From contig JAQMRL010000006.1 of NCBI GenBank assembly GCA_035578175.1, forward strand, positions 21,487,506 through 21,551,505: 64,000 nt of DNA, given 5' to 3'. Below are positions 1-13,031 of this stretch, piece after piece. Within the stretch, counting starts at the first letter, position 1; every line of letters starts with the position of its first letter. The stretch comes from Catonia carolina (lineage: Eukaryota; Arthropoda; Insecta; Hemiptera; Achilidae). Both the position numbers and the translations under genes were made by a program. The notes beneath the pieces are model-generated. The model saw only the letters and a program-made list of their open reading frames with translations. It had not been told where the DNA came from and did no database searches.

Positions 1-137
1 CATGTTGGCACAAACCTTCCTCATGTTCGAATTTTCAGAAATATTTTGTGAATTGTCATGCACCTGTTGAGGTTTTTGGTGATTAATCTTACATTCAAAA
101 GACGGTCAGAGACCAGGAAATTTTTTTATATATATAT
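1..137. other. No recognised feature
   Basis: AT-rich sequence, probably intronic to the PRC1-like gene. Nothing supported. Confidence 0.4.
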
Positions 138-480
138 TCATGCGAGGATTTACAGCCCAGCCGTATCTCGCTTCCTAAGTACCAGCTCTCTCTGTCTCGC
201 CAGTCCCCATCGGAGAGCAGTCGCAAAGACATTGCCTTCTGCACCTCGTCCAACCATGTCACTTCCGGCCTACCTCTCCTACCAGCTGGCGTCCACTTCA
301 ATACCCTCTTTGGCCACCTACCATCCTCCATCCTCTGCAAATAACCAAACCATTTTAACTGCTTCTGGTATATGTGATCCATGATATTTCCTTGAACGCT
401 GGTTCTTCTCGTAATTACAGAATTTGGAATTCGATATATCCGTGACACACCACAGCTCCGCCTCCAGAAATCCATCTCCA
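138..480 (-). mobile_element. LINE 3'-end fragment (APE-type RT C-terminus)
   Basis: The minus frame reads a typical end of a non-LTR RT protein: QLKWFGYLQRMEDGRWPKRV, then TPAGRRGRPEVTW and SDGDWRDRESW. The W-x-GH/Y-x-x-RM ... GRRGRP ... W ... DR ... W pattern is characteristic of LINE ORF2 tails in insects. No catalytic part is present. A relative with the same 3' border (tatattcatgcgaggattta) is at 6785-7000. Confidence 0.7.
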
Positions 481-596
481 CCGCTTTTAGGCAATCCTTC
501 TGTCTCTTTGTTAATTCCCAAAAAATAAAAAAATTTAGTAAATTTTTTTATTTTGTAGGGTAACTTTTTATTTTGGTGAAATTTTCATCAAAGCCT

Positions 597-976
597 ATTA
601 TTGAAGAGTGTCCAGATTGCTCCATGTCTTCAATGATCTCCCGTCTGTTCTTAACTGGAAAACCTGAGCCGTTGACAAGTGGTCGCCTGTAAGCATCCTA
701 CATCAAGACAAGTGTCTCCGAAGCGGTTTTGCTCAGAGGAAAGGAAAATCGCATAGCTTTTTCAGCGAATGCTCAATTTTTGATGTTTTCTGCCGTGATA
801 AAATCTTAAAAGCAGCTTTTGCGCCACGCGTGATTCTCACTTGGACACGACTGCTGCCTGGTGTGTTGCTTAGCTTAGACCTCAATATCACAAATTCCGA
901 AGCCAGGGAGTGTGGTTCTGGCGACTGGAGCACCGCATGGCAGCCATTCTCATTGCTTTATGGACAAACCCTGTAG
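597..976 (-). mobile_element. Mariner remnant, N-terminal transposase piece and one TIR
   Basis: On the minus strand one end reads acagggtttgtccataaag, like mariner terminal repeats. Inside, after a frameshift, the peptide SKTASETLVLM-stop-DAYRRP resembles the first helix-turn-helix of mariner transposases (GKxAxETxxML...AY), followed by IIEDMEQSGHSS, matching the usual DxxRSGRPS linker. The catalytic part is absent. Confidence 0.5.
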
Positions 977-1139
977 AGTTATTAGTTTGAAATTTATAAA
1001 AATTTATGGGTTGAATACCCTTTTCAATCTTAAGGATACATTTTGAAAGAGTTAACAGCTAGATCAGTAGCAACTACTTTGAGTTAAGGCAGCGGTGTTA
1101 AAACATAATGACTATTGAAATGATTTTATTTATATTTAG

Positions 1140-1298
1140 GAGTTGCCAAAAATTGAGAAGATTTTAAAATCCAAACTGGCCGTATTTGAAGAAGAACAGT
1201 CACGACCCTTTACAATGAATGGTCAAGTTGTATGGAATATCATTGAGGATGATTGGAATGAATTCCATTCAAAGAAAGACGAGGAAAAGTTTGCCAGG
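1140..1298 (+). CDS. PRC1/MAP65-like protein, internal exon
   Basis: This 53-codon exon is flanked by a tatatttag acceptor and a gtaagt donor, phase 0 at both ends. The peptide starts ELPKIEKILKSKLAVFEEEQ and includes a PFTMNGQ block, then an acidic and lysine-rich helix ending EEKFAR. The LPKIEK, the E-Q/E-H-S/R step and the F-x-x-NGQ block match what I know of the end of the spectrin-like microtubule-binding domain of PRC1 (Ase1, MAP65, Feo), which bundles antiparallel microtubules in the anaphase midzone. Upstream exons for the dimerisation and rod domains lie outside the window. The next exons on the same strand (9172, 13032, 19184) are also phase 0. It could be another MAP65 paralogue. 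No start codon belongs here; the exon is internal. Confidence 0.8.
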
Positions 1299-1713
1299 GT
1301 AAGTAATCTCCAAACTGATACATGTTTGTTACCACTTATATCTAAAAGAGAGTTATTGTAAATTAATTAGTTATTTTTATTCCCCAGGTATTAGTTTAAA
1401 AGCAGTAACTTTCTTCCCAGGTTCATAATTTAATGCATGAAAATTTCATAATATTGTTTATCATTTTGGTATGTCAAATTATTTAACATGGAGGTAAAAA
1501 TCACAGCTGCATTGATATGCTAACATGGCATTGCAGTGAGTAATCTATGGTGACATTCAGCGTAATTTTTATAAATGACCAATCTGTTTTATTGATCAGC
1601 TAAGCGTTTTGTTGGTGAAGAGTCTTACCCTGAACTAACTCCATTTACTGACACTTTTAGAAGAGGGCTGAAAAACTGAATGAAGTCGTATAGTTTCAAT
1701 GGAGATGGCAGAA
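1299..1713. other. Intron sequence
   Basis: AT-rich intron following the 1140 exon. No feature recognised. Confidence 0.5.
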
Positions 1714-1784
1714 AAGATTGCAACAACAAAACACATTTTGATACTTTAATAAAGTATCAAAACGTGTTTTGTTGTTGCAATCTT
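1714..1784. repeat. 34-bp-arm hairpin
   Basis: Arms 1714-1747 and 1751-1784 are reverse complements with one mismatch and a 3-base loop (aat). The stem starts aagattgcaacaacaaaac. It lies in the intron after the 1140 exon and is followed by a CTTCT-rich tract. Confidence 0.85.
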
Positions 1785-1905
1785 CTCAATCTTCTTCTGT
1801 TCAATCTTCTGTAATCTTCTTTCGCAATCTTCTCTTCTTCTCAGTCTTCTTCCGCAATCTTCTCAATCTTCTTCTGTTCAATCAATCTTCTCAACTGCTA
1901 ACTAA
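1785..1905. repeat. Degenerate CAATCTTCT/CTTCTT tract
   Basis: Irregular reiteration of caatcttct and cttcttctg, sharing its unit with the end of the preceding hairpin arm (gcaatcttctcaatctt). Probably grown by slippage. Confidence 0.7.
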
Positions 1906-2129
1906 GTTAGCAGTTTTCTATGATATGAAAATCAGATTTTGGTCTAAAAATGGAGTTAGCAGGTTAACACTCTTCAACAATGATATGTGTTTTTATGAAT
2001 TTGTTTGTTATTTTACCTACAAATTTTAAATCTGAATGTTCCATTCTTGATTTGAAGTATAATATTGGATTACAATATCTGAATGAAAACTTATGAAAAA
2101 GTATTCTAAGTATTTTAACCCTTACAAAA

Positions 2130-2545
2130 CTGACTGTTTCTTGTTAAACAGAAGAATTGCAAACATCAAAACGCGCTCTCAAAACAACTCTTTTATGTTA
2201 CGTCATTACTAATGAAAAATTCTGAAAAAATTACAGTTTATAGTATTAAGTTGATGTATGATAATACAGTTAGGCAAGCAAAATTTTCAACCGCGAAAAT
2301 TTTTGTGTTTGTGTAGATTTTTTACTATAACGGGCTTAAATTTCAGTTTAGCAAAAAATTGATAAAACATGCTTTGTAGACAAGAGTTGACTGGATAAAT
2401 GTATATTTTTCATTTAGGTTTCCGTAAATATTTGATAGTTATAAATTTTCAACATTAGTCTAATTTTCCTATCTCATATAAACTATCAGTGAACCAAGTG
2501 ACATAAAATATTTTTTATACCAGCTATTTTTCGACAAAAAATTCT
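2130..2545 (+). repeat. Dispersed repeat R3, left part
   Basis: Clearly similar to 59780-60236 (shared aacagaagaattgc, aaaacgcgctctcaaaacaa, tttcagtttagcaaaaaatt). No termini or coding capacity recognised. Its continuation may be at 4741-4930, which shares ttacattctt-tacggtga with the other copy; if so the LINE at 2546-4730 split it. Confidence 0.55.
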
Positions 2546-4730
2546 CTTCTTCTTCTTCTTCTTCTACCTATTACGGATTAGGCGTAACGCCTGTTCCAGC
2601 TTCATGCCATCTCTTTCTGGGTCTCCCCAGGCCTCGTCTTCCTTCCGGTTGATAGTTTACCGCCCTCACCGTAATCCTGTCTGGCGGCATTCTCTCGACG
2701 TGGTTCGTCCAACTGTCTCTGTACTTGGACACTTTTCCAATCAGCGATTCCTCTCTACCCAATTCTCTCCTTATTTCACTGCTACGAATCTGCTCTCTCA
2801 AGGAACATCCCTTCACTGCCCTCATGAATCTCATTTCTGCAGCCTCTACCTTTCTTAACTGAGCTGTTCGTAGCACCCAAGACTCACTGCCGTACAACAC
2901 CAACGGCACCGCCATCACATCGTATAATCGCAATTGTGTTTCCCTTCGAGATTTCCTCCTGAAGGTCCTGTTGATGAAACCACAAACCGACTGAAATTTA
3001 TTGACCCTCCGCAATATCTCGTTATCGTCTTTGTATGTGATACTGCAACCCAAGTAAACGAATTCGGAAACTTGCTCTAGAGTCTTGTCGTTCAAAACTA
3101 TCTTTGATCGTATTGGGTCTTTCCCAAGGAATGCCATCACTTTAGTTTTGCTTGTCGACAACTTCATGGTATATTCTTTGGCTATTTTATCAAGAAGCAG
3201 AACTGATTTTTGAAGATCCACTTCCGAGCTTTGTATTACCACCTGATCATCCGCGTATAAGAGAGTATTAAAATATGAATCTCTGGTTATTTTTATGCCT
3301 AGCGGAGCTTCTTGTTTCCATCGCCGTATTGCATCGTCTATATAAATATTAAAAAGTGTTGGTGAGAGGCCACATCCTTGTCTTAAACCTAAAGTTATTT
3401 GTGTACTTCTTGTCAATCGATCGCCTAACGCTACCACGATCTTCGTCCCTTTATAAATACTCTTTACCACTTGAATTAAGTGTAGCGGGTAGCCTCTCCT
3501 TTCCATTATCTGCCATAACAACTGACGGGAAACTTTTTCGAACGCCTTTTCTATAAATTAACAAAAGCTAGGTGCGTTTCCAGATTAAATTCCACTCGTT
3601 TTTCTATAACCTGCTTAATGGTGAATATTCCATCCATAGTTGTCCGGCCTCTTCGGAAACCCTGCTGTTCCTCCAGTAGAATGGCATCTGCGATAGGAGC
3701 CAATCTTCCGTTGATTATTTTCCCATAAACTTTGTAGGCTGTGGACAGTAGACTAATCCCCCTGTAATTATTGGGGTCTTCTCTATTTCCTTTTTTAAAG
3801 ATTGGGATGACAACTGATTCCGCCCATTCCTCCGGTATTTCCAGTTTAAGCCAGCATTTGTTAAACAGTTGTAAAAGCCTCAAGTTGAGGAGGAGTCCAC
3901 CGTACTTAAGAAGTTCAGCGTTGACACCGTCTGTCCCGCAGGCTTTCCTATTTTTTAGTGATGCAACAGCCACTTCCACTTCTTCCAGTGTAAGATAATC
4001 TACTGTTGTTGGTTCCTCAACGTCTCTAAACTCCTCCCCTTGCTCCTCCTCGCTCATCCAAAGCATCTTAAAATAGCCTAACCACTGCTCCTCATCTATA
4101 ATGACCAGATCCGCTCTGTCCTTGTCTTCCCTTGTCATTGCCTTCATGACCTTATAAGCCAAGCTTTGTTTTCCATGAATATCCTCCTCTAAGACATCAA
4201 CAAACCTGTCCCAAGACTCTTCTTGTAGTTTTCTGATCATTGTTCTGGCTCTATTCCTCTTTCTTCTGTAGGTCTGTCCATCCCACTCTGATCTTGACTG
4301 CATATACTTCAGATAAGCCTATCGTTTCTTGTTCACTGCCTGTTCCACATCCTTGTTCCAAAACTTCAACCTATTCTTCCTTCTTCGGAGGATCCTCACC
4401 CCTAAAGCCTCCTTTGCTGCTTCATGCAGTGCTCGCTTGATGCTCCGCCATTCCTCATTAATATCGACACTCACTGGCCTGGTTTTCAGCTGTTCAGCTA
4501 GTCTATTTTGATATAGTGTTCTTACACTTTCTTGCTGTAGCAAGTCTACCTTGAACACTTGTTTCCCACCTGAAACCGCCGCATGGGACCTCCTCTTCCA
4601 TCTGGCTGTGATATTTATCGTAGCCACCAGCAGGAAATGATCCGAACTTATATCGTAGCCCCTAAAAACGTGTGCATCCTTTACATTTCCTTTTAATCGG
4701 TCATTCACCAGTACATAATCAATCATAATC
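2546..4730 (-). mobile_element. 5'-truncated non-LTR retrotransposon (EN end + RT)
   Basis: The minus strand carries, in order: the end of an APE endonuclease (4732-4319, with the SDHFLLV catalytic block); a linker; RT motifs in 4303-3551 (KNRKACGTDG, VVIPIFKKGN, NYRGISLL, QQGFRRGRTT); and in 3521-2571 GLRQGCGLSPTLFNIYID, then the active site LLYADDQVV, thumb sequence and a tail with GRRGLGRPRKRW. A stop plus frameshift near 3540 splits the RT at the expected F-V-D-x-x-K-A-F motif, so it is dead. The 3' end is a (GAA)n tail at 2546-2566. An 11-bp target duplication, caaaaaattct, flanks it (2535-2545 and 4730-4740). Clade not assigned. Confidence 0.85.
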
Positions 4731-4740
4731 AAAAAATTCT

Positions 4741-5584
4741 AAATAATAAATAAAAGTTAGTACAGTGAAGAAGCATTCCTTACTGCTACGCGATTCAAAG
4801 AAAACTGGGTCGAACAAAGTGAAAAATGTAGATAGCATACAGGCAACAGAAATCGAGAGTAATATTTACATTCTTTTACGGTGATGTCACAGAGCTACTA
4901 TCATACTCAGGGTAAAGCTAAAAGCAACCCTATATAGGAAATTTTTTTTTCTCCAACTACTTGTTTCAAACAATTCTGTAGGTTGGGTGAGAGGGAAACT
5001 TAGATTTTCCGTGCAACTCTACAAAGAGCTGTATTTTTGACCTGAGTGAGGTAAACCCCTTCCTGAACAGTAAAATGAACTCATCCACCCACATCAAGGA
5101 CAAATTTCGTCATAGAAAATACACTGCTTCAACACAAACTACAGATATTGAATGTACGTTGATTTACACACGAGCTGCACAGACTTCCATCACAACATAC
5201 TGATTTCCTAACCATCAATGCCACCAAGACGGTAAAGAGAGAATAAAAAAATTTTCCATTTATGATATTCTATTTCTGAAAACATTAGATGCGTTAAAGA
5301 ATTCCCTACAAGAAAAGTGCAATATTTACTGGTCTCCGATTTATACTGACCTTGCAGAAGCACGTTTTATCGCCCACCCACAATCCATTCAGCATCACTT
5401 AATATTAGAACAACAGTGTGAACCAGGTTAAGTATTCGTGGTAACAGCTAACTCCACCGGAATCTTGGGTTCGATTCCTGATCAGGTCTGGCATTTTTCC
5501 ACCACTAATTTCCATCTTAATATTCAAAACAAAAAATACATCAAAAGTAGATAATGAAGATGTAAAAGTAATTAAACCCTTCTT
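4741..5584. other. R3-like stretch then unassigned sequence
   Basis: 4741-4930 may continue repeat R3 (weak match around tttacattctttacggtgatgtcac). 4931-5584 shows no supported feature; an isolated 72-codon open frame there looks like chance. Confidence 0.35.
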
Positions 5585-6028
5585 CTTCTTCTCAGGGTAC
5601 CTGTCCATTTCGAAGGTTAGCAATCATCATGGCAATGATTACTTTATTGGTAGCTATCCGAAACAGTTGTTCTGAGCTTTTGTCAAACCATACCCTCTGG
5701 TTGGCCATCCATAAATTCTTCTGCGTCCGGGTTCCCTTCTACTGTAGATTTTTCCTTGCAGAATCGTGGAGCAATTGATACCTGTGCTCATCCTGGATGA
5801 TATGACCAAGATATTACAGCTTTTGCTCCTTTACTATGCTAACCAATTCTGCTGTCTTGTTCATTCGATGTAGCACTTCCACATTAGTAATTTTCTGCAT
5901 CCAGGATATTCGCAGCATTCTCCTATTCAGCCAAAATTTGAAGGCTTTCAATTTGGTGAGTGTTGCGTCTGTCAGAGTCCAGGCCTCAACTCTGTACAAT
6001 AGGACTGAGAATATATAACACTTCATTT
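5585..6028 (-). mobile_element. LINE 3'-end fragment, minus strand
   Basis: The minus frame begins KCYIFSVLLYRVEAWTLT, then LEAF-like, RRMLRISW and VEVLHRMNK, continuing with broken frames to a GAAGAAG-rich end at 5585. Typical RT thumb-to-tail region. It sits back-to-back with a + strand relative at 6035. Confidence 0.75.
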
Positions 6029-6034
6029 AATTAA

Positions 6035-6597
6035 CACATTGAGTAAGGAAATAAAGATCCGTATTGAAAAAGCCAGGACCGCCTTCTTTAAATTGAAGAG
6101 AATTCTATGTGACATAGGAATCACCTTAAAACTAAAAATCAGATTAACACGCTGTTACATATTCTCCGCTTTGTTATATGGTGCGGAGAGCTGGACGCTG
6201 ACGACTACTTTAATGAGGAGGCTGGAGGCTTTTGAAATGTGGGTCTACAGAAGAATTCTCCGAATAAGTTGGGTGGACCGAGTAAGAAATGAAGAGGTCC
6301 TACAGAGAATGAAAAAGAGCACAGAAATAATCAGAACAATAAAAACACGTAAGCTCGAATATTTTGGCCACGTGATGAGACACCCAGGAAAATATAACCT
6401 TCTGCATCTAGTGATACAGGGTAAAATTGCCGGAGGGAGAGGACCGGGACGAAGAGGGACGTCTTGGCTACGAAACCTCCGTGAGTGGTACCACAAAACA
6501 TCCACTGAGCTATTCCGAGTTGCAGTGAATAAAGTGATGGTAGCCAATATGATTGCCAACGTCCGATAGTCGGGCATGGTACTTAAAGAAGAAGAAG
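6035..6597 (+). mobile_element. LINE 3'-end fragment, plus strand
   Basis: Open for 176 codons (6039-6569): CYIFSALLYGAESWTL, LEAFEMWVYRRILRISW, LEYFGHVMRHP, GKIAGGRGPGRRGTSWLRNL and a final basic helix, then a (GAA) tail near 6583-6597. This is the C-terminal region of an APE-type LINE ORF2. Palm and active site are missing, so it is a 5'-truncated copy. With the 5585-6028 fragment it forms an inverted pair joined at about 6030. Confidence 0.75.
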
Positions 6598-6784
6598 AAC
6601 TCATTTTAAAGCCAATAGAATGCGGAACATAGTACTTCTGAAAAATTTGAACATGAGTTTACATCACAGTTGGTTCTAGCCTTTGCATGTAAGTGCCGTC
6701 GCATATACAAGACAACAGTACTCAAAGGGTTAAACTACTATCCTATTACGCTAGAGTGGTGGAAATTATCCCATCCAACTATGG

Positions 6785-7000
6785 ACAAAACCATATATAT
6801 TCATGCGAGGATTTACAACCCCTCTCTCTGTCTCGCCAGTCCCCATCGAGCTGCTGCAAGACATTGCCTCCTGCACCCCATCTAACAATGTCACTTCCGG
6901 CCTACCCCTCTTCTGCCTGCTGGTGTCCACTCCCATACCCTCTTTGGCCACCTGCCATCCTCCATCCTCTGAAATGGCCAAACCATTTTAACTTGATATA
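6785..7000 (-). mobile_element. LINE 3'-end fragment, relative of the 138-480 copy
   Basis: Minus frames with QRMEDGRWPKRVWEWTPAGR and RGRPEVTLLDGVQEAM, plus the same tatattcatgcgaggattta end as the copy at 138. Frameshifted. Confidence 0.7.
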
Positions 7001-7750
7001 ATATTAATTTACTATAATGATATAATTGCGCTGCATTGGGAGGTCCAAATTGACTACATTTTAAAAATTTGTTCAAAAGTTGGTTTGCCTGCTTCATCAT
7101 TAACTAACATTGTCCGAGTGCCGGCAAATAAATAATTAATTAATTTGAATAAAGGCTATCAAAACTTAATAGGGTTCATGAAGCTATTTGCTGTTAATGT
7201 CTTTGGGAAAAACCTCGATCTGACACTACTCGTGTCAGCCATCCTCAATGTATTAAATTTTAAAGTTGGGGGAAATATTTATCTAAAAAGGTTGAGAGAT
7301 TATTTATTAGACAACGTTAAACACATGAAATATTATTTTAAATAATATTTGATTTGTTATCGTTGCAGCTCACTTTCTTTCTTTCTTTTCAGCAGAATGA
7401 GAGACAAGAAAACTGTTGATAAGGAAAATACACTAGTTTTAAAAAAAGGTTTTTCAAAAAATTTAGTGTTGTGATTGTAGATATTTAAATTCTGTAAAAA
7501 GTATTTTGCTTTACAAACACTATGACTCCATAAATGTTTAAAGAATGAATTACTGTAAGCAATTGAAACACCTAAAATGGTCTACATGAAGTTAGGTGGT
7601 TGGTTCCCACCAGACCACATTGTACTCAGCAACTAGGCCAGTAATCTACATCCACACTGTGCTTCTTGAGAGATGGAGAGTAGAGGGATTGAAGAATCTG
7701 GTTAAGGGAAGTTAGGTAGCAATAGCTAAAGATGCCTTGTACAAATTAAA
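7001..7750. other. Unassigned intron sequence
   Basis: A good polypyrimidine acceptor (ctttctttcttttcag, ending 7392) is present, but the following frame reaches a stop within nine codons, so I do not call an exon. Nothing else recognised. Confidence 0.35.
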
Positions 7751-9023
<1,273 letters not shown>

Positions 9024-9171
9024 GTTTTGTCGAAAAGTAATTGAAGTAGTTGTCTGCATGAAATTTGGTTTTAGAAACCAGAAAATTTGAATGTAAATGT
9101 GGATGGTCTGTTATTATAAATAAAAGAAGCATTAATTATATTATTACAAGATATTATAATTTTAATTTCAG

Positions 9172-9330
9172 GCTGCAACTACTGCATCTAAATACGAGCC
9201 ACCCGCACAAAAGAAGCCTAGAAATGTTCCAGCACCATCCACTGTTACAATGTCATCGCAAAGAGATATCCGTAATGCATTAATGACACCTTCAGATATG
9301 TCCTCAACTGTATCTTATTATCTTTTCCAG
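9172..9330 (+). CDS. PRC1-like basic-tail exon, copy A
   Basis: The exon has a tttaatttcag acceptor and a gtaaat donor and is 53 codons long, phase 0 at both ends. The peptide begins AATTASKYEPPAQKKPRN and continues into a Ser/Thr-Pro-rich stretch with MTPSDMS, ending YYLFQ. PRC1-family tails carry a disordered, basic, Cdk-phosphorylated region with nuclear-localisation character; QKKPR fits that. It lies directly after a Helentron-like repeat and directly before a mariner, and the whole block is repeated at 13032. Against copy B it lacks one serine codon and has V, YY and R where copy B has L, YS and P. Both copies are open, so either could be the one used. Confidence 0.65.
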
Positions 9331-9372
9331 GTAAATAACTGGTCTCTTATTGCACTTAAAATTCAGGTTGTA

Positions 9373-11514
9373 CGAGGATTGCCTTTTATATTTCGGAAAT
9401 AAGGAATAAAAAAGATTAATCAACGTAAATGGCTTTATCATGGGAAAAAACAGAGATAATGCCAGGCTTTAAACAAGAACTTCAGAGCCTGCAACTAAGC
9501 AATGGAGGAAAACCAAAGATAGTTCAGAAATTTAAGTATCTCGGTGAAATAATCACATGGAATCTGAATGAAAAGCCTGCAATTGAGAACAGAGTAACCA
9601 AACTGAAACAGGCCCAAAGAATCACCTGGCCCATATATAAGAAGAAGTCCCTATCAATTAACTCCAAAATCAGGTATTATAACTCTGTAATCAAGCCAGA
9701 GGCTACATATGCTTGTGAGACCCTTTTCAACTTGAACACTCGATCAACCACGGACAAACTTCAAAAGATAGACAGAAGAATATTAAGAACAGCTATTAAT
9801 TTCAAGCATCAAGTCCAAGGAAAATGGTGGATAGTCCCCAACAATATAGTTTATAAGGAAAATGAGCCGATATTGGACACAATGAGGAAGAGGAGAGTCG
9901 CTTTCTTTGGTCACCTTAGCAGACTGCCTGACTCAAGACTCATTAAACAGCTCCTTGACTACCAAATGAAGAATAAGATCCAAAACAAATGGATACAGGA
10001 AGTCATGTCAGACATGAGGAACTTGAATATAAGTGAAGAAATGATCCAGAGACGAGAAGAGAGGACCATCCTAAAGGAAAAGAGGATAACCCAACTGCCT
10101 TTCAGAGAGAGAAGACAGCCGAATGCAGCTGTAGCAGAGAGATTGAGAGCCACCAGGTCAAGGAATATGAAATTGATGTGGGAATGAAGAAAACAACAGT
10201 GTGGTGCCACAGCTAACTCCTCAAGGAACGCATGTCCATGAGTGACTTGAGTGCTCCAATTGGGGCGTAAATTAAAAAAAAAAAAAAAAAAAAAAATGGC
10301 TTTATTGTTTTTCAAAATATTTTCAATGATGATCAATACACTTTTGCATGTGCTTGAACCAATTTTCGAAGCTTTTTTCCACTTTGATTGAGGTACCTCC
10401 AAAACACCCATTTTGAATGCCTCAACTGCTTCTTCAGGCATTAGAAATCATTGACCTCTTAATTTATTTTTGATGTACAGGAATAAGAAGTCATTAGGTG
10501 CCAAATTAGGGCTGTAAGGCAGATGACTCATCAATTTGATTTTTCCATTTCTTAAAAAGTCTGAGCCGACGTGTGAGAGCTCGCATTGTCCTGGTGGAGA
10601 ATGATTCATCTTCGATGGATGGTTTTCCTTATTTTCCCAAAAACTTCTGGCAAACAAATGGTTGTGTACCACTCAGAATTGACCTTCTGACGTTCCACTA
10701 GTGGTACAGTTACCACATTCCCGATTTTTTTAAAAAACAAGCAACCATATGCTTGGAAGTGCTTTGTGCATGAACAACTTTTGTTGAATATGGCTCATCT
10801 TGAAAGACCCATATGGTCGATTGCTGTTTAATTTTGGGTTCATAGGCATATATCCATGATTTGTCGTCCGTAACGATGTCATAAACTTGTTTTGAAGCAC
10901 ATTTATCATATTTCATGAGCATTTCTTTAGACCAATCGACATGAGACTTTTTTTGAGCAATTGTCAAATTATGTGGTATCTAATGCGAACAAATCTTTTT
11001 GGTGCCCAAATGTTCATGCAATATTGAATGTATGCTGGTCTCACTAATGCTCAAGGATGCCATAATCTCACGATATGTTACATGATGATCTTGCAAAATC
11101 AGTTCACGCACAGCATCAATAGTTTCTTGAACAGCAACTGATTTTGGACGACCTCCACGAAATTCGTCACTGAGTGAATCATGGCCACGATTGAATTTCG
11201 TGTACCATTGATATACAGTCATTTTTGATAGTGCTTTATCGCCAAATGTGGAATTAAGTTCATCGATGCACTGTTGTTGAGATAATCCACATCAAAAGTT
11301 GTAAAAAATAATTGCAGGAATTTGTTCACGACTTAATTCTATATTTGACCGAGATGAATATTGCAAGTCACTCTGTAAGCAACACGAATAGGAACTGTAC
11401 AAGCAACAGCGCATGTATTCTAGCGACAAAAAGTCAAATTTTATGATAGTGACATTAGCTAATGAATGAAAGCACCAGTATCGTCCATTCCCGAAATATA
11501 AAAGGCATCCGTCG
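9373..11514 (-). mobile_element. Mariner-type transposon, decayed, with nested LINE
   Basis: Inverted ends cgaggattgccttttatatt (9373) and, reversed, cgacggatgccttttatatt (11514) are flanked by TA (9371-9372, 11515-11516). Transposase pieces on the minus strand: HTH region 11222-10980 (VYQWYTKFNRG, GGRPKS); 10967-10710 with DDKSWIYAYEP (first catalytic D); 10672-10448 with LMSHLPYSPNLAPNDFLF (third D region; N replaces the usual D in SPD); then a C-terminal piece to about 10306. Frames are broken between the pieces, so it is inactive. A truncated sister copy is at 13236. Confidence 0.8.
9439..10293 (+). mobile_element. 5'-truncated LINE nested in the mariner
   Basis: A target duplication, aaatggctttat, flanks it (about 9427-9438 and 10294-10305), and it ends in a poly(A) run (10275-10296). 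One long frame (ATG at 9429 comes from the target site) encodes an RT C-terminal region: KFKYLGEIITWNLN, RVTKLKQAQ, KIRYYNSVIKPEATYACETL, LQKIDRRILR, RRVAFFGHLSRLPDSRL. This is the LINE thumb/tail (YLG, K-P-x-x-x-Y-x-x-E, FGHL). It is absent from the duplicated mariner at 13236, so it inserted after that duplication or only one copy was affected. Confidence 0.85.
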
Positions 11515-11925
11515 TAATAAGATATGGCCTTTTGTTTCTAAAGTGATAGATAAATTGAAGGAGTTATCACCCTATATTGTGTTAAGTGTATAAGGTATCA
11601 CTTTAATTTATCTGATAAATTTAAGTTCTGTGATAACTGTGTTATCATATTTTGTTCATTTTTAACTATTCTAAGTTTTTAAATGGCAAATAAATGAGCT
11701 CTCCGTTTTAAGACTCTGTACACCATAACTTGAGGTCTAATAATTGTTTTGGTTTTTTGACTTTATAAAAACAACTGACAATTTCTCCAAAAACTTGTTT
11801 TCGTAACTGTTATTCTACTTTTAAATCGTAGCTTCAGTCTGTGTTGGATCCTGTTTTGTATATCTACACCAATATGAAGAAACAATTATTGGAACATTTG
11901 CTGATGACAGCCATATTAAAATTAA
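11515..11925. other. Intron sequence
   Basis: AT-rich, no supported feature. Confidence 0.4.
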
Positions 11926-12698
11926 AAATCTGGTGTGAAGCACTCACGCAACTTTCTCTTGCCAAAGCAAATAATTTAAACAACGTAACCTAACATTAGT
12001 AATAAAACATTATAAATAAACAAAAAACTAACCTCAATAAACATAACCTAATTTTAATCATGAGTGAAAGACGCAAAATGAAAATCAACCTCAGTTTGGC
12101 TTAAAAATACGAAAAATCACTCTTTCACGCTAAACTAGGCTCTGTAGAGAAAAATGTTCTAAATAAAAGTTGCAGATCGTTTAATTTTCTATAAATTCGA
12201 TCATATACACTTTTATTATAAAATGCATACTAAGGCCGAAATCTTAAAAAAACGGATTTTTCTCATGTTTTTGTGAGAAAAAAACAGAAAATTGCTAATT
12301 ACTGCTAAACTAAGCGTTATACAAAACAATGTTTAAAATAAAAGTTGTAGGTTTTTAAATTCTCTACAACTTTTATAATATAAATTTTTTCGCTAAATTG
12401 CATATTAAAGCCGTAATCTTAAAAAAACTTTGTTTTTACGTGAAAACAGCCTCGCCAAGAATTTCAGCAATCATGGCGCTTACCCTATCTTGTAGAGCAT
12501 AAAAAATTTAGTAAACCAGGCGATTTAAAAAAAATCGTTGACGCAAAAAAGTGAAAAATTACACAAATAAACTAGTACTTCCAGTTGACCGATTTTGATA
12601 AAAATGTTCGTGTCGGGTCTGGTAGTGGTATGTAACTTAAGTTTCAAGTTCGTGCGATGTTCCGTTCTTGAGATATTCTGTTCACACACACACACACA

Positions 12699-12747
<49 letters not shown>

Positions 12748-12883
12748 CAATCGCTAAAAACATGTTTTTTGGGTTCAGGGGGTCTGAAAACGTGTAGATC
12801 CGGTGAAAACTCGATTTCGAAAAATCGACATGAAAACAATACTTTCCTTCCTATATATTCATATAGGCAAGAGAAAGTAAAAA
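11926..12883 (-). mobile_element. Helentron-like repeat R1, copy b
   Basis: Full-length R1 copy with both ends: (reversed) TTTTTACTTTCTCTTGCC at 12883 and CACACCAGATTTTTA at 11926. CA core 12683-12744. It stands upstream of exon copy B exactly as R1 copy a stands upstream of exon copy A. Confidence 0.75.
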
Positions 12884-13031
12884 GTTTTGTCGAAAAGTAA
12901 TTGAAGTAGTTGTCTGCATGAAATTTGGTTTTAGAAACCAGAAAATTTGAATGTAAATGTGGATGGTCTGTTATTATAAATAAAAGAAGCATTAATTATA
13001 TTATTACAAGATATTATAATTTTAATTTCAG

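Noticed and set aside
7392..7445. Possible missing PRC1-like exon after a strong acceptor
   Set aside because: In the phase required the frame stops within nine codons and there is no matching donor.
12525..12992. Open frame with MFSCRFFEIEFSPDL-like residues, recurring at 34996 and 46721
   Set aside because: Recurs because the Helentron-like repeat recurs; no start, no coding constraint, runs into CA repeats.
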